Source of the DNA: Desulfoplanes sp. | Lineage (GTDB): Bacteria > Desulfobacterota > Desulfovibrionia > Desulfovibrionales > Desulfomicrobiaceae | Assembly: GCA_028708105.1 (NCBI GenBank) | Contig: JAQVZR010000156.1 | Location: 1 to 5,470, forward strand | DNA length: 5,470 nucleotides | Reading direction: 5' to 3' | Shown: piece by piece, positions 1 through 5,470 of the stretch | How the letters are laid out: the number at the start of each line of letters is the position of its first letter | Position numbering within the stretch: position 1 is the first letter of the stretch | Notes under the pieces: model-generated | Databases searched by the model: none | What the model saw: the letters and a program-made list of their open reading frames with translations, nothing else | Told to the model about the DNA's origin: nothing | Translations under genes and position numbers: made by a program

Positions 1-2
1 TG

Positions 3-977
3 ATCGCCCAAGAGGCAGAACGCTCGGGCAAATTGGTTGCTGAAGTCAGCAATCTCAACTTTTCCTATACTGATACCCCCCTTATCACTGATTTTTCCAC
101 AACCATCTCCCGCGGAGACAAAATTGGCATCATCGGTCCCAATGGGGCAGGGAAAACCACCTTACTCAACCTCTTACTGGGGAAACTTCAGCCCCAGCAA
201 GGCAGCATCCGGTTAGGTACCCGCTTGGAAGTCGTGTATTCGGATCAAATGCGTCAGGGTATTGATGACACCCTTTCCGTGCAGGACAATATATCCGGCG
301 GTAAAGATATGGTCACCATAAACGGCCAAAGCAAACATATTATCGGATATCTCAAAGATTTTCTGTTCAGCCCCGAACGTGCCCGCACCTATGCTGCGCA
401 ACTCTCAGGCGGCGAACGCAACCGTCTGCTCCTGGCCAAACTTTTTACCAGACCTTCCAACGTCATTGTCCTTGATGAACCAACCAACGACCTTGATGCG
501 GAAACCCTTGATCTGCTGGAGGAGCTCCTCGTTCAATACACCGGGACCTTGCTCCTCGTCAGCCATGACCGGGCCTTTTTAAACAATGTGGTTACCTCTA
601 CAATCGTTTTTGAAACTCCCGGTCATATCCAGGAATATGTGGGCGGATACGACGACTGGCTGCGGCAACGCCCGTCTGCTTCCAAAGAACCGGCCCCTAC
701 AAAAAAAAAAGCAGCTCAATGCGAACGGCCTGTCAAAAAAAATTCTAAAAAACTGACGTTCAAAGAGAACAAAGAACTTAGCGAACTACCCGACATCATC
801 GCCCACCTGGAAGCAGAAAAGAAACAGCTTGAGCTGCAGCTGGCCCATCCTGCAGCCAGTTGCCAAGGTCCAACGGACTATGCCCTTTTGGGCTCCCGGC
901 TAACAGATATAGGAAGACAGCTGGACTCTACGTATACACGATGGATGGAACTCACCGCCATTACCGAAGAAGCATAG
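3..977 (+). CDS. uup: ABC-F ATPase, Uup type (C-terminal part, 5' truncated)
   Basis: This is the second ATPase half and C-terminal domain of an ABC-F protein. The frame is open to the left edge (324 residues visible), so the TTG at 33 is not the real start. Visible motifs are Walker A GPNGAGKT (residues 45-52), signature LSGGE (134-138), Walker B VIVLDEP (154-160) and the switch histidine in SHDR (188). A REYVGGYDDWL-like stretch typical of Uup (here EYVGGYDDWLRQR) follows, then a Lys-rich linker (about 220-248) and a C-terminal coiled coil starting KLTFKENKELSELP. ABC-F proteins lack membrane segments and act on ribosomes. Uup has also been linked to precise excision of transposons and to binding branched DNA through its C-terminal domain. 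The gene converges on the qmo operon and has no obvious functional link to it. The C-terminal domain separates Uup from EttA and Ybit-like paralogues, so I am fairly sure of the subfamily. The first ATPase domain lies outside the window. Confidence 0.88.
   Translation: MAQEAERSGKLVAEVSNLNFSYTDTPLITDFSTTISRGDKIGIIGPNGAGKTTLLNLLLGKLQPQQGSIRLGTRLEVVYSDQMRQGIDDTLSVQDNISGGKDMVTINGQSKHIIGYLKDFLFSPERARTYAAQLSGGERNRLLLAKLFTRPSNVIVLDEPTNDLDAETLDLLEELLVQYTGTLLLVSHDRAFLNNVVTSTIVFETPGHIQEYVGGYDDWLRQRPSASKEPAPTKKKAAQCERPVKKNSKKLTFKENKELSELPDIIAHLEAEKKQLELQLAHPAASCQGPTDYALLGSRLTDIGRQLDSTYTRWMELTAITEEA
701..710 (+). repeat. A10 homopolymer inside uup
   Basis: A run of ten A encodes Lys-Lys-Lys in the linker between the second ATPase domain and the C-terminal coiled coil. 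A second run of eight A lies at 735-742. Adding one A to the first run brings a TAA into frame at 746-748, and losing one A brings a TGA into frame at 754-756. Either change would remove only the C-terminal domain. Lys-rich linkers are common in Uup, so composition alone may explain the run. Confidence 0.6.
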
Positions 978-1006
978 TTCGTTCCCGCACAGGCAGTTAT
1001 GAATAT

Positions 1007-1046
1007 AAAAAAAGGCCTGGAGAAATTATTCTCCAGGCCTTTTTTT
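1007..1046. terminator. bidirectional Rho-independent terminator
   Basis: A perfect 12-bp stem (1013-1024 pairing with 1029-1040) closes a four-base loop ATTA and is rich in G and C at its base (AGGCCTGG). It is preceded by a run of A (1007-1013) and followed by a run of T (1040-1047). The A and T runs can extend the pairing to 18 bp. Read on either strand, the hairpin is followed by a U tract, so it can end both uup (stop at 977) and the qmo operon (last stop at 1074), which converge here. Confidence 0.93.
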
Positions 1047-1073
1047 TGCTAAAAGGCACTACGCATCTTCAAC

Positions 1074-1721
1074 CTACCATTCTGAATCAAAATCTGATCC
1101 ACCAAAATCAAAAGCATCATTGTCGACAACCTTTTCTGCAGGAGCGGCTCCAGCAGCACCGGGGGCCGCAGCCACGCCAGCGACAACGACACCGTTTTTC
1201 TTAACTTCATCAACTTCTTTAAGCAATTCTTCCAACTTCTGGGTATACTCAGTAATACGCTTTTCGCTGGTAATAAAAAGCTCTTCGGCCTGATCTTTTT
1301 TCGAGTCTTCAAAAATTTTGACCTGTTTCTGGAGGTCAGCGATTTTGGCATCCTTGGCCTCAACATCCCCCTGAAGCTCTTCAATTTTTGCTTCTTTAGC
1401 ATTGATCGTGGCCTTATATTCGGCCAGCTCTTCAAAGATACCAGAAATTTCAGCTGAAGCCAACGCAGGCAGAGGAGAAATAGAGACATTCTCACCCAGG
1501 CCCGCCAAGCCGGCAGCACTCAGATTAGTCAATTCGGGATGCTGCTCATAAATCCAGGCCTTGGTCAGAGCGATAGCAAAGGGTTCAAGTTCACTATCCA
1601 CATCCTTCTGGATCATATATTTGAGCATATCGAGCAGGGATTCCTTATTGGCATCCTTACCCTCTCCTTTCAAACAAGCGACAAATGTATTTATGGGAAA
1701 AATCTTCCGTGCTTCAGACAT
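1074..1721 (-). CDS. coiled-coil protein of unknown function, promoter-distal gene of the qmo operon (qmoD position)
   Basis: The product has 215 residues, with no signal peptide or membrane segment, so it should be cytoplasmic. Residues 1-68 look globular and helical (starting MSEARKIFPINTF), and 69-90 form a Gly/Ala/Pro/Ser-rich connector. Residues 92-137 show an unbroken heptad pattern (I92, I95, L99, Y102, I106, K109, I113, L116, V120, K123, I127, L130, V134, F137). A hinge follows, then a second heptad stretch (I156, Y159, L163, L166, V170, V173). Next come an Ala/Pro/Gly linker (about 178-196) and an acidic aromatic tail, DNDAFDFGGSDFDSEW, to the C-terminus. There are no cofactor motifs, and the single cysteine (C16) makes an iron-sulfur role unlikely. 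The start is set by AAGGAGG five bases before the ATG. The gene begins 17 bases after qmoC with no terminator between, so it is very probably cotranscribed. In Desulfovibrio vulgaris a hypothetical gene after qmoC is called qmoD; the position matches, but I cannot confirm homology by sequence. A scaffold or docking role is inference. Confidence 0.85.
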   Translation of the reverse strand: MSEARKIFPINTFVACLKGEGKDANKESLLDMLKYMIQKDVDSELEPFAIALTKAWIYEQHPELTNLSAAGLAGLGENVSISPLPALASAEISGIFEELAEYKATINAKEAKIEELQGDVEAKDAKIADLQKQVKIFEDSKKDQAEELFITSEKRITEYTQKLEELLKEVDEVKKNGVVVAGVAAAPGAAGAAPAEKVVDNDAFDFGGSDFDSEW

Positions 1722-1726
1722 GGTCT

Positions 1727-1733
1727 CCTCCTT
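1727..1733 (-). promoter_or_regulatory. strong ribosome binding site of the coiled-coil gene
   Basis: On the minus strand AAGGAGG sits five bases before the ATG at 1721-1719. It is close to a full match to the 16S rRNA anti-Shine-Dalgarno sequence and lies wholly in the 17-base gap after the qmoC stop. This suggests efficient translation independent of qmoC termination. Confidence 0.85.
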
Positions 1734-1738
1734 TATGA

Positions 1739-2965
1739 TTAGACTATAAAAACGTTATCTTGTTCAATAAGTTCTTCATCAATGGGCAAACGGCCCACAT
1801 ACCGGGCATAAATCAAGGCTGTTGTTCTGTAGACCAGATGCCCGAGCTTTGACCAGGGCAGATAGGCAATCATCATGAACACAGCAATCAAATGGGTGTA
1901 ATAGGTGAGGTAACACATAAATGCCGGTGCTCCGGCAAGTCTGAAAACCTCAGCGCCTATCCCGGTAAGTGCTATCGCCCAGATAACGCCTAGAAGATAC
2001 CAGTCGTAATAGGAAGAATTGGACTTACCCGGGCTCAAATTCATTCGACGGCGCGTCAACAGAGTCAACCCGACAAGAAGAAGAATTGCGCCAACATTAG
2101 CCAGAAGCTTCACAGGGTTTAAAAGAGACATGGGCGTATGGCCCATCGGGGCTATAAACGTCACCAGCTTGCCACCCCAATGCCCCATAGCGACGACACC
2201 CGTAACGATTGCACAGCAGACAAATCCATAAAAAAGAAGCAAATGCCCTTTAAATTTGTCCTGATCAGCAGGTTCGTCACCACATTTTCTGAATTTTGCG
2301 TGATTAAGAATTTCATTCTTGACCACATCAATAATGGCCTGCGTGATAGTCGGGCGTTTATACCCGACGATGAAGGTTTTTTTCACGGTCCGCCCCCACC
2401 CTTTGATAAGGGTGGTGATACCAACCCCAAAGGTGATTATCACAAACAAGGCCAGAAGACCAAACATGGGATCAATGGTATAATCACCGGGAAACAAGGC
2501 ACCATAAACAACTTTTCCTTCAACCAAAGGAAAAAACGTACCTAGCTGAGCAGCTCGAATCAACCAGATGATACCAAAAATCATCGCGGGAAATGCAACC
2601 AGCAAAGGCAGATACATCCCCTTACTCATCCACCGGCCAATGCTGGCGGGCTTGACGAGATTCCGGTAGGTCATATTTCTCAAAGCAGCCAGAATATCCC
2701 CGGGCTTAGCGCCTCTGGGACATTGATCAGAACACGTACCGCACTGATGACAGAGCCAGATATCGATATCGTTGACCAGCAGATCCTTCATTCCCCATTG
2801 AGCCCATATCATTTCCTTACGGGGATACGGATTGTCGGCCGGAGAAAGAGGACAAACGACACTACAGGTTGCGCACTGGTAACATTTCTTTACGTCCTCT
2901 CCGCCCACTTCCTGCAGATCTTTCACAAACTGCAGATCGGGCTGTACCTTTAACGCATTGGACAT
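1739..2965 (-). CDS. qmoC: QmoC, quinone-interacting membrane-bound oxidoreductase subunit C
   Basis: The 408-residue membrane subunit of the Qmo complex has an N-terminal iron-sulfur part like HdrC and a membrane part like HdrE/NarI. Two CX2CX2CX3C motifs (C28, C31, C34, C38 and C72, C75, C78, C82) each fit a [4Fe-4S] cluster. About six hydrophobic segments follow, near 117-136, 167-187, 241-260, 285-303, 321-341 and 351-371. Histidines H241, H358 (in YYTHL) and H376 (in SKLGHLVYR) are candidate haem b ligands. The known family role is to exchange electrons between menaquinol and QmoAB, and so with APS reductase. I chose the ATG at 2965 because AGGAGG lies nine bases upstream and the protein then opens MSNALKVQPDLQF, like other QmoC. 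A start 48 codons earlier would run into qmoB and adds a non-homologous-looking segment. Stop TAA at 1741-1739. No key residue seems to be missing. Confidence 0.96.
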   Translation of the reverse strand: MSNALKVQPDLQFVKDLQEVGGEDVKKCYQCATCSVVCPLSPADNPYPRKEMIWAQWGMKDLLVNDIDIWLCHQCGTCSDQCPRGAKPGDILAALRNMTYRNLVKPASIGRWMSKGMYLPLLVAFPAMIFGIIWLIRAAQLGTFFPLVEGKVVYGALFPGDYTIDPMFGLLALFVIITFGVGITTLIKGWGRTVKKTFIVGYKRPTITQAIIDVVKNEILNHAKFRKCGDEPADQDKFKGHLLLFYGFVCCAIVTGVVAMGHWGGKLVTFIAPMGHTPMSLLNPVKLLANVGAILLLVGLTLLTRRRMNLSPGKSNSSYYDWYLLGVIWAIALTGIGAEVFRLAGAPAFMCYLTYYTHLIAVFMMIAYLPWSKLGHLVYRTTALIYARYVGRLPIDEELIEQDNVFIV

Positions 2966-2974
2966 AGCAGCATT

Positions 2975-2980
2975 CCTCCT
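2975..2980 (-). promoter_or_regulatory. ribosome binding site of qmoC, overlapping the qmoB stop
   Basis: AGGAGG on the minus strand lies nine bases before the qmoC ATG (2965-2963), and its 5' end shares bases with the qmoB TAG (2981-2979). This site decides the qmoC start and suggests that ribosomes ending qmoB can re-initiate on qmoC. Confidence 0.85.
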
Positions 2981-5279
2981 AGTATCCCTTGAACGGGTTG
3001 GGACCAAGCTTGAGAATCCTTTCAACAAAATCATCAATGAGATCAGGAACCCTATCATACTCATCAATGGCAATCTGAGCCTGCTCAACACGCTCGGGTT
3101 CGATGCCAAGCTTTTTCAACGTATCAGAAACGTTATCCATACGTCTGTTACACAATTCAGAACCCTTCATGAAGTGACACTGATAATTTTCACCGTATTT
3201 ACAACCAAGCAACAAACAACCGTCGTTACCCTTGGACATAGCGTCGGCAATCCAGATGGTGTTCACCGAACCCAGACAACGTACGGGAATGACGCGGATA
3301 TACGGACTCCACTTCCTTCCCCGCATGGCAGCCATATCCAGTGCCGGGTAGGCATCGTTTTCACAGGCCAGAACAATAAACCGGGGGCCACCGTCTTCAA
3401 TCTTATCAGGGACCTTGACCTGTTTGATCATGGAACCAATCTGGTCAACATTGTAATCGTCAAAGGAAATGACCCGCTCCGGGCATGCACCCATACACGT
3501 TCCACAACGACGACAACGAGTTACGTTGATCAAGGGATTGCCTTTTTCATCCTCATCCAGGGCACCAAAAGGGCACTCCTCAGTACAACGTTTGCACTGC
3601 GTACAGCGGAGCAGATTAAACTTAGGAAAGCTCATGTCGCCTGAGCGGGGATGAACAGCCATGCCCCTATTGGAAGACTCAAGACATTGGATAGCCTTGA
3701 GCGCGGCTCCTGAGGCATCGACCTGGGCCGTGGCCATAGTCATGGGCTGCCGCACGCACCCAGCGGAATAAATACCTGTGCGCCGGGTTTCATACGGAAA
3801 ACAAATATAGTTGGAATCGCTGTAGCCATCAAAAAGGTCCAGATCCGGGAACGCGGGGCCCTGTCTGTACTGCAGCTGAAGGACCGGACTCAGAGCGGTT
3901 GTCGGCACCATAGCCGTAGGCAGAACAACCAGATCAGCACGGATTTCAATTTTGTCGCCCAGCAGGGTATCCTTAACCTGAATAATCACAGACCCATCAC
4001 CAGCATCGGTCACGCTGGTGACGACACCTTTGGCGAGCATGATGCCCGGATCGTTCTGGGCTGCTTTGTAATACAGCTCATTTATTCCAGGGACCATCAT
4101 ATTTTCATAAAGAACATAGGCAATAGCCGAAGGAAAAAATTCCCGCACATAATTGGCCTGCTTCAAGGCGGTCAACGAAGTGATCTCTGAAGAAAAAGGC
4201 AGATGCTTGCAGGTATCGTTCTTTAGAAAATTCCGACCTTCCAGATTTTCCTCTGCCTTATCACCGGCGGCTTCAGCGTCCAGACGGGCCTGTTTTGCGG
4301 CCGCTTCTTCCTTTTCAAAAGATTCCAGTTTATCGCCAAATCCCAGGAGAAAAACAACACTTTCAGGTGCGTTGCCGTCTGCAGGACAAACGATTTTACC
4401 GTTTTTAGCCATCTCCTCAAATTCCATGGAGGTGATGATATTTTTGGAACTCTTATACCCAAAAGGTTCCAGATATTTTTTGTCCTGGGCAACCCAACCC
4501 GTGGCTGTAACAACAGAACCTATGGCGATGTCCTGCTCTTCTTTCCCTGTCTTTATGGTTGCCGTATAGCCACCAGGCATACCCGCAAGCTTTTGCAACG
4601 AGGCATTGGTCAATACAGTAATCTTTGCATCAGCCTCAACCGCAGCGATCTTGGCATCAATGGTCGTCGCCTCTGCCGTGGTAAAGGGGTAACTCATGGG
4701 GATGGTCTTATACATCTTTTTGGCATATCCGCCGAGCTGGCTCTCTTTCTCGACGAGAAGAACCTCATACCCGGCAGCCGAGACATCAAGAGCGGCATTG
4801 ATTCCGGTCCATCCACCACCAAGGACAAGCACCTTTTTGGTGATACCTATGGCCTCAGCCACGGGAACCTGGGCCTTTTGAAGATTAACCACGCCCATGT
4901 TCACGTAATCAACCGCAACATCCATGAGCACAGGAAGAATCTCTCCTCCGGGAACAAGAGCCTTACCTTCGGGATCTTGATAGGAAAGAATACATTGCTC
5001 ACGCAAATTAACACGATTCACAAGAACCGAAGGACCAAAATTGAAAAAATCTCCATCAACACGAGGAGACGTGCCACAGGCACATACCGCATCAATGAGT
5101 CCTGCATCGAGATCTGCCTGTATGAGGGCCTTACCCTCATTGCCTACCAAGTGAGGGACCACCTTTACCACGGGGCAAAGATTCCCCCACGCAGTGCGAA
5201 CTCCTTCAGCCAGGGCCTCAAGATCAAGGTACTGCCCGATGCTTGCACTATCAAAATAAACACCGATTTTCTCGGCCAT
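2979..5279 (-). CDS. qmoB: QmoB, HdrA-like flavoprotein subunit with ferredoxin and MvhD-like domains
   Basis: The 766-residue cytoplasmic subunit of Qmo combines several electron carriers. Residues 1-140 form an N-terminal HdrA-like domain with CACGTSPR (66-73) and NLREQC (91-96); its cysteines C66, C68 and C96 could bind a cluster. An FAD-binding Rossmann unit starts near 150 (VLVLGGGWTG, then VEKESQLGG at 176-184) and its C-terminal half ends in GIYSAGCVRQP (502-512). Two CX2CX2CX3C motifs (C559, C562, C565, C569 and C589, C592, C595, C599) fit two [4Fe-4S] clusters. From about 633 an MvhD-like domain carries cysteines C639, C668, C688, C693, C701 and C710, some of which may bind a [2Fe-2S] cluster. 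The family works with QmoA and QmoC in electron transfer to APS reductase. The MvhD-like part is the basis for proposals of electron confurcation, which remain unproven. A charged insert lies at about 316-350. The start has GGGAGG seven bases upstream, and qmoA ends four bases before it. The frame is intact throughout. Confidence 0.96.
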   Translation of the reverse strand: MAEKIGVYFDSASIGQYLDLEALAEGVRTAWGNLCPVVKVVPHLVGNEGKALIQADLDAGLIDAVCACGTSPRVDGDFFNFGPSVLVNRVNLREQCILSYQDPEGKALVPGGEILPVLMDVAVDYVNMGVVNLQKAQVPVAEAIGITKKVLVLGGGWTGINAALDVSAAGYEVLLVEKESQLGGYAKKMYKTIPMSYPFTTAEATTIDAKIAAVEADAKITVLTNASLQKLAGMPGGYTATIKTGKEEQDIAIGSVVTATGWVAQDKKYLEPFGYKSSKNIITSMEFEEMAKNGKIVCPADGNAPESVVFLLGFGDKLESFEKEEAAAKQARLDAEAAGDKAEENLEGRNFLKNDTCKHLPFSSEITSLTALKQANYVREFFPSAIAYVLYENMMVPGINELYYKAAQNDPGIMLAKGVVTSVTDAGDGSVIIQVKDTLLGDKIEIRADLVVLPTAMVPTTALSPVLQLQYRQGPAFPDLDLFDGYSDSNYICFPYETRRTGIYSAGCVRQPMTMATAQVDASGAALKAIQCLESSNRGMAVHPRSGDMSFPKFNLLRCTQCKRCTEECPFGALDEDEKGNPLINVTRCRRCGTCMGACPERVISFDDYNVDQIGSMIKQVKVPDKIEDGGPRFIVLACENDAYPALDMAAMRGRKWSPYIRVIPVRCLGSVNTIWIADAMSKGNDGCLLLGCKYGENYQCHFMKGSELCNRRMDNVSDTLKKLGIEPERVEQAQIAIDEYDRVPDLIDDFVERILKLGPNPFKGY

Positions 5280-5283
5280 CTGA

Positions 5284-5470
5284 CTACCTCCCTCTCACAG
5301 TCTGAATGGCTTTCATTGCCGCCGCAGTACCGGACTGCGCAGATTTCATGACATCCAGAGGACGTGCTGCACATCCGGCGACAAAAATGCCTTTTTCCTC
5401 ATCACTGACCAGAAACCCTTCGTCACTTTGCGGCAGATCCATGGGAAGCGGTTGACCGACAACGCTTGGC
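5284..5470 (-). CDS. qmoA: QmoA, HdrA-like flavoprotein subunit A (C-terminal 61 residues, 5' truncated)
   Basis: An open frame enters from the right edge (first whole codon at 5469-5467) and ends at TAG 5286-5284. The 61 residues include GIFVAGCAARPLDVMKSAQS followed by GTAAAMKAIQTVRGR. This is the closing segment of an HdrA-like FAD domain, where the last beta strand and helix contact the flavin. It resembles the matching part of QmoB (GIYSAGCVRQP, then SGAALKAIQCLE), as expected of paralogous QmoA and QmoB. It lies directly upstream of qmoB with four bases between the genes, which supports the assignment to qmoA over another HdrA relative. The FAD-binding N-terminal part and the promoter are outside the window. 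Confidence 0.9.
   Translation of the reverse strand, partial: PSVVGQPLPMDLPQSDEGFLVSDEEKGIFVAGCAARPLDVMKSAQSGTAAAMKAIQTVRGR
5287..5292 (-). promoter_or_regulatory. ribosome binding site of qmoB at the end of qmoA
   Basis: GGGAGG on the minus strand lies seven bases before the qmoB ATG (5279-5277), inside the last codons of qmoA and abutting its TAG. The arrangement fits translational coupling of qmoA and qmoB, useful for two subunits needed in fixed ratio. Confidence 0.8.

Noticed and set aside
33..35. TTG at 33 as the start of the ABC-F gene
   Set aside because: The frame is open to the window edge, and a complete ABC-F protein needs a first ATPase domain upstream. The TTG is an internal Leu codon.
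1120..1129. Ten-base palindrome TTGTCGACAA as an operator
   Set aside because: It lies within the coding tail of the last gene near its 3' end, occurs once, and such a length is expected by chance in a window of this size.
1049..1519. 156-codon minus-strand frame inside the coiled-coil gene
   Set aside because: It is an alternate frame of the 1074-1721 gene and runs into the terminator. Its Lys/Arg/Leu-rich translation looks like an out-of-frame coiled coil, and the main frame has the ribosome binding site and clean heptads.
1738..1767. Possible promoter for the last gene (TTGAAC, 18 bases, TCTAAT on the minus strand)
   Set aside because: A transcript from it would start at or within the ribosome binding site, leaving no usable leader. 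The AT-rich end of qmoC easily yields such matches by chance.
2966..3109. Longer qmoC starting at 3109
   Set aside because: It would overlap qmoB by 131 bases and has no well-placed ribosome binding site. AGGAGG nine bases before the ATG at 2965 gives a normal QmoC N-terminus.
4593..5351. 252-codon open frame on the plus strand opposite qmoB
   Set aside because: It lies antisense to a clearly identified gene, shows no recognisable domain and has the mixed composition of a shadow frame. The same holds for plus-strand frames at 2958-3644, 2138-2545 and 4153-4569.

Overview
The window comes from a sulfate-reducing (or sulfur-disproportionating) bacterium, most likely a member of the Desulfobacterota. 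The evidence is an almost complete qmoABC cluster on the minus strand. Qmo is the membrane complex that links the quinone pool to dissimilatory adenylylsulfate (APS) reductase. Base composition is moderate, and the ABC-F and Qmo proteins read as ordinary chromosomal housekeeping and energy genes. Genus or species cannot be given from this sequence alone.

Layout, left to right: (1) positions 3-977, plus strand: the C-terminal part of an ABC-F ATPase of the Uup type, cut by the left edge. (2) 1007-1046: a strong hairpin flanked by A and T runs, which can act as a terminator for both converging transcription units. (3) 1074-1721, minus strand: a 215-residue coiled-coil protein of unknown function, last in the qmo operon and in the position called qmoD in Desulfovibrio. 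(4) 1739-2965, minus: qmoC, iron-sulfur protein plus haem b-type membrane anchor. (5) 2979-5279, minus: qmoB, HdrA-like flavoprotein with two ferredoxin clusters and a C-terminal MvhD-like domain. (6) 5284-5470, minus: the last 61 codons of qmoA, cut by the right edge. There is no gene-free stretch longer than 300 bases.

The operon reads qmoA > qmoB > qmoC > coiled-coil gene, right to left. The Shine-Dalgarno sequences of qmoB and qmoC overlap or abut the upstream stop codon, which suggests translational coupling. The last gene starts 17 bases after qmoC behind a near-perfect ribosome binding site. No convincing promoter is visible inside the operon, so the promoter should lie beyond the right edge. 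In this pathway QmoC exchanges electrons with menaquinol in the membrane. QmoA and QmoB carry them through flavin and iron-sulfur centres to APS reductase in the cytoplasm, where APS is reduced to sulfite and AMP.

The least understood element is the promoter-distal gene. It has an N-terminal helical region, a very regular two-part coiled coil, an Ala/Pro/Gly linker and an acidic, aromatic C-terminal tail. This looks like a tether or adaptor, not an enzyme. I found no mobile elements, CRISPR arrays, tRNA or rRNA genes.
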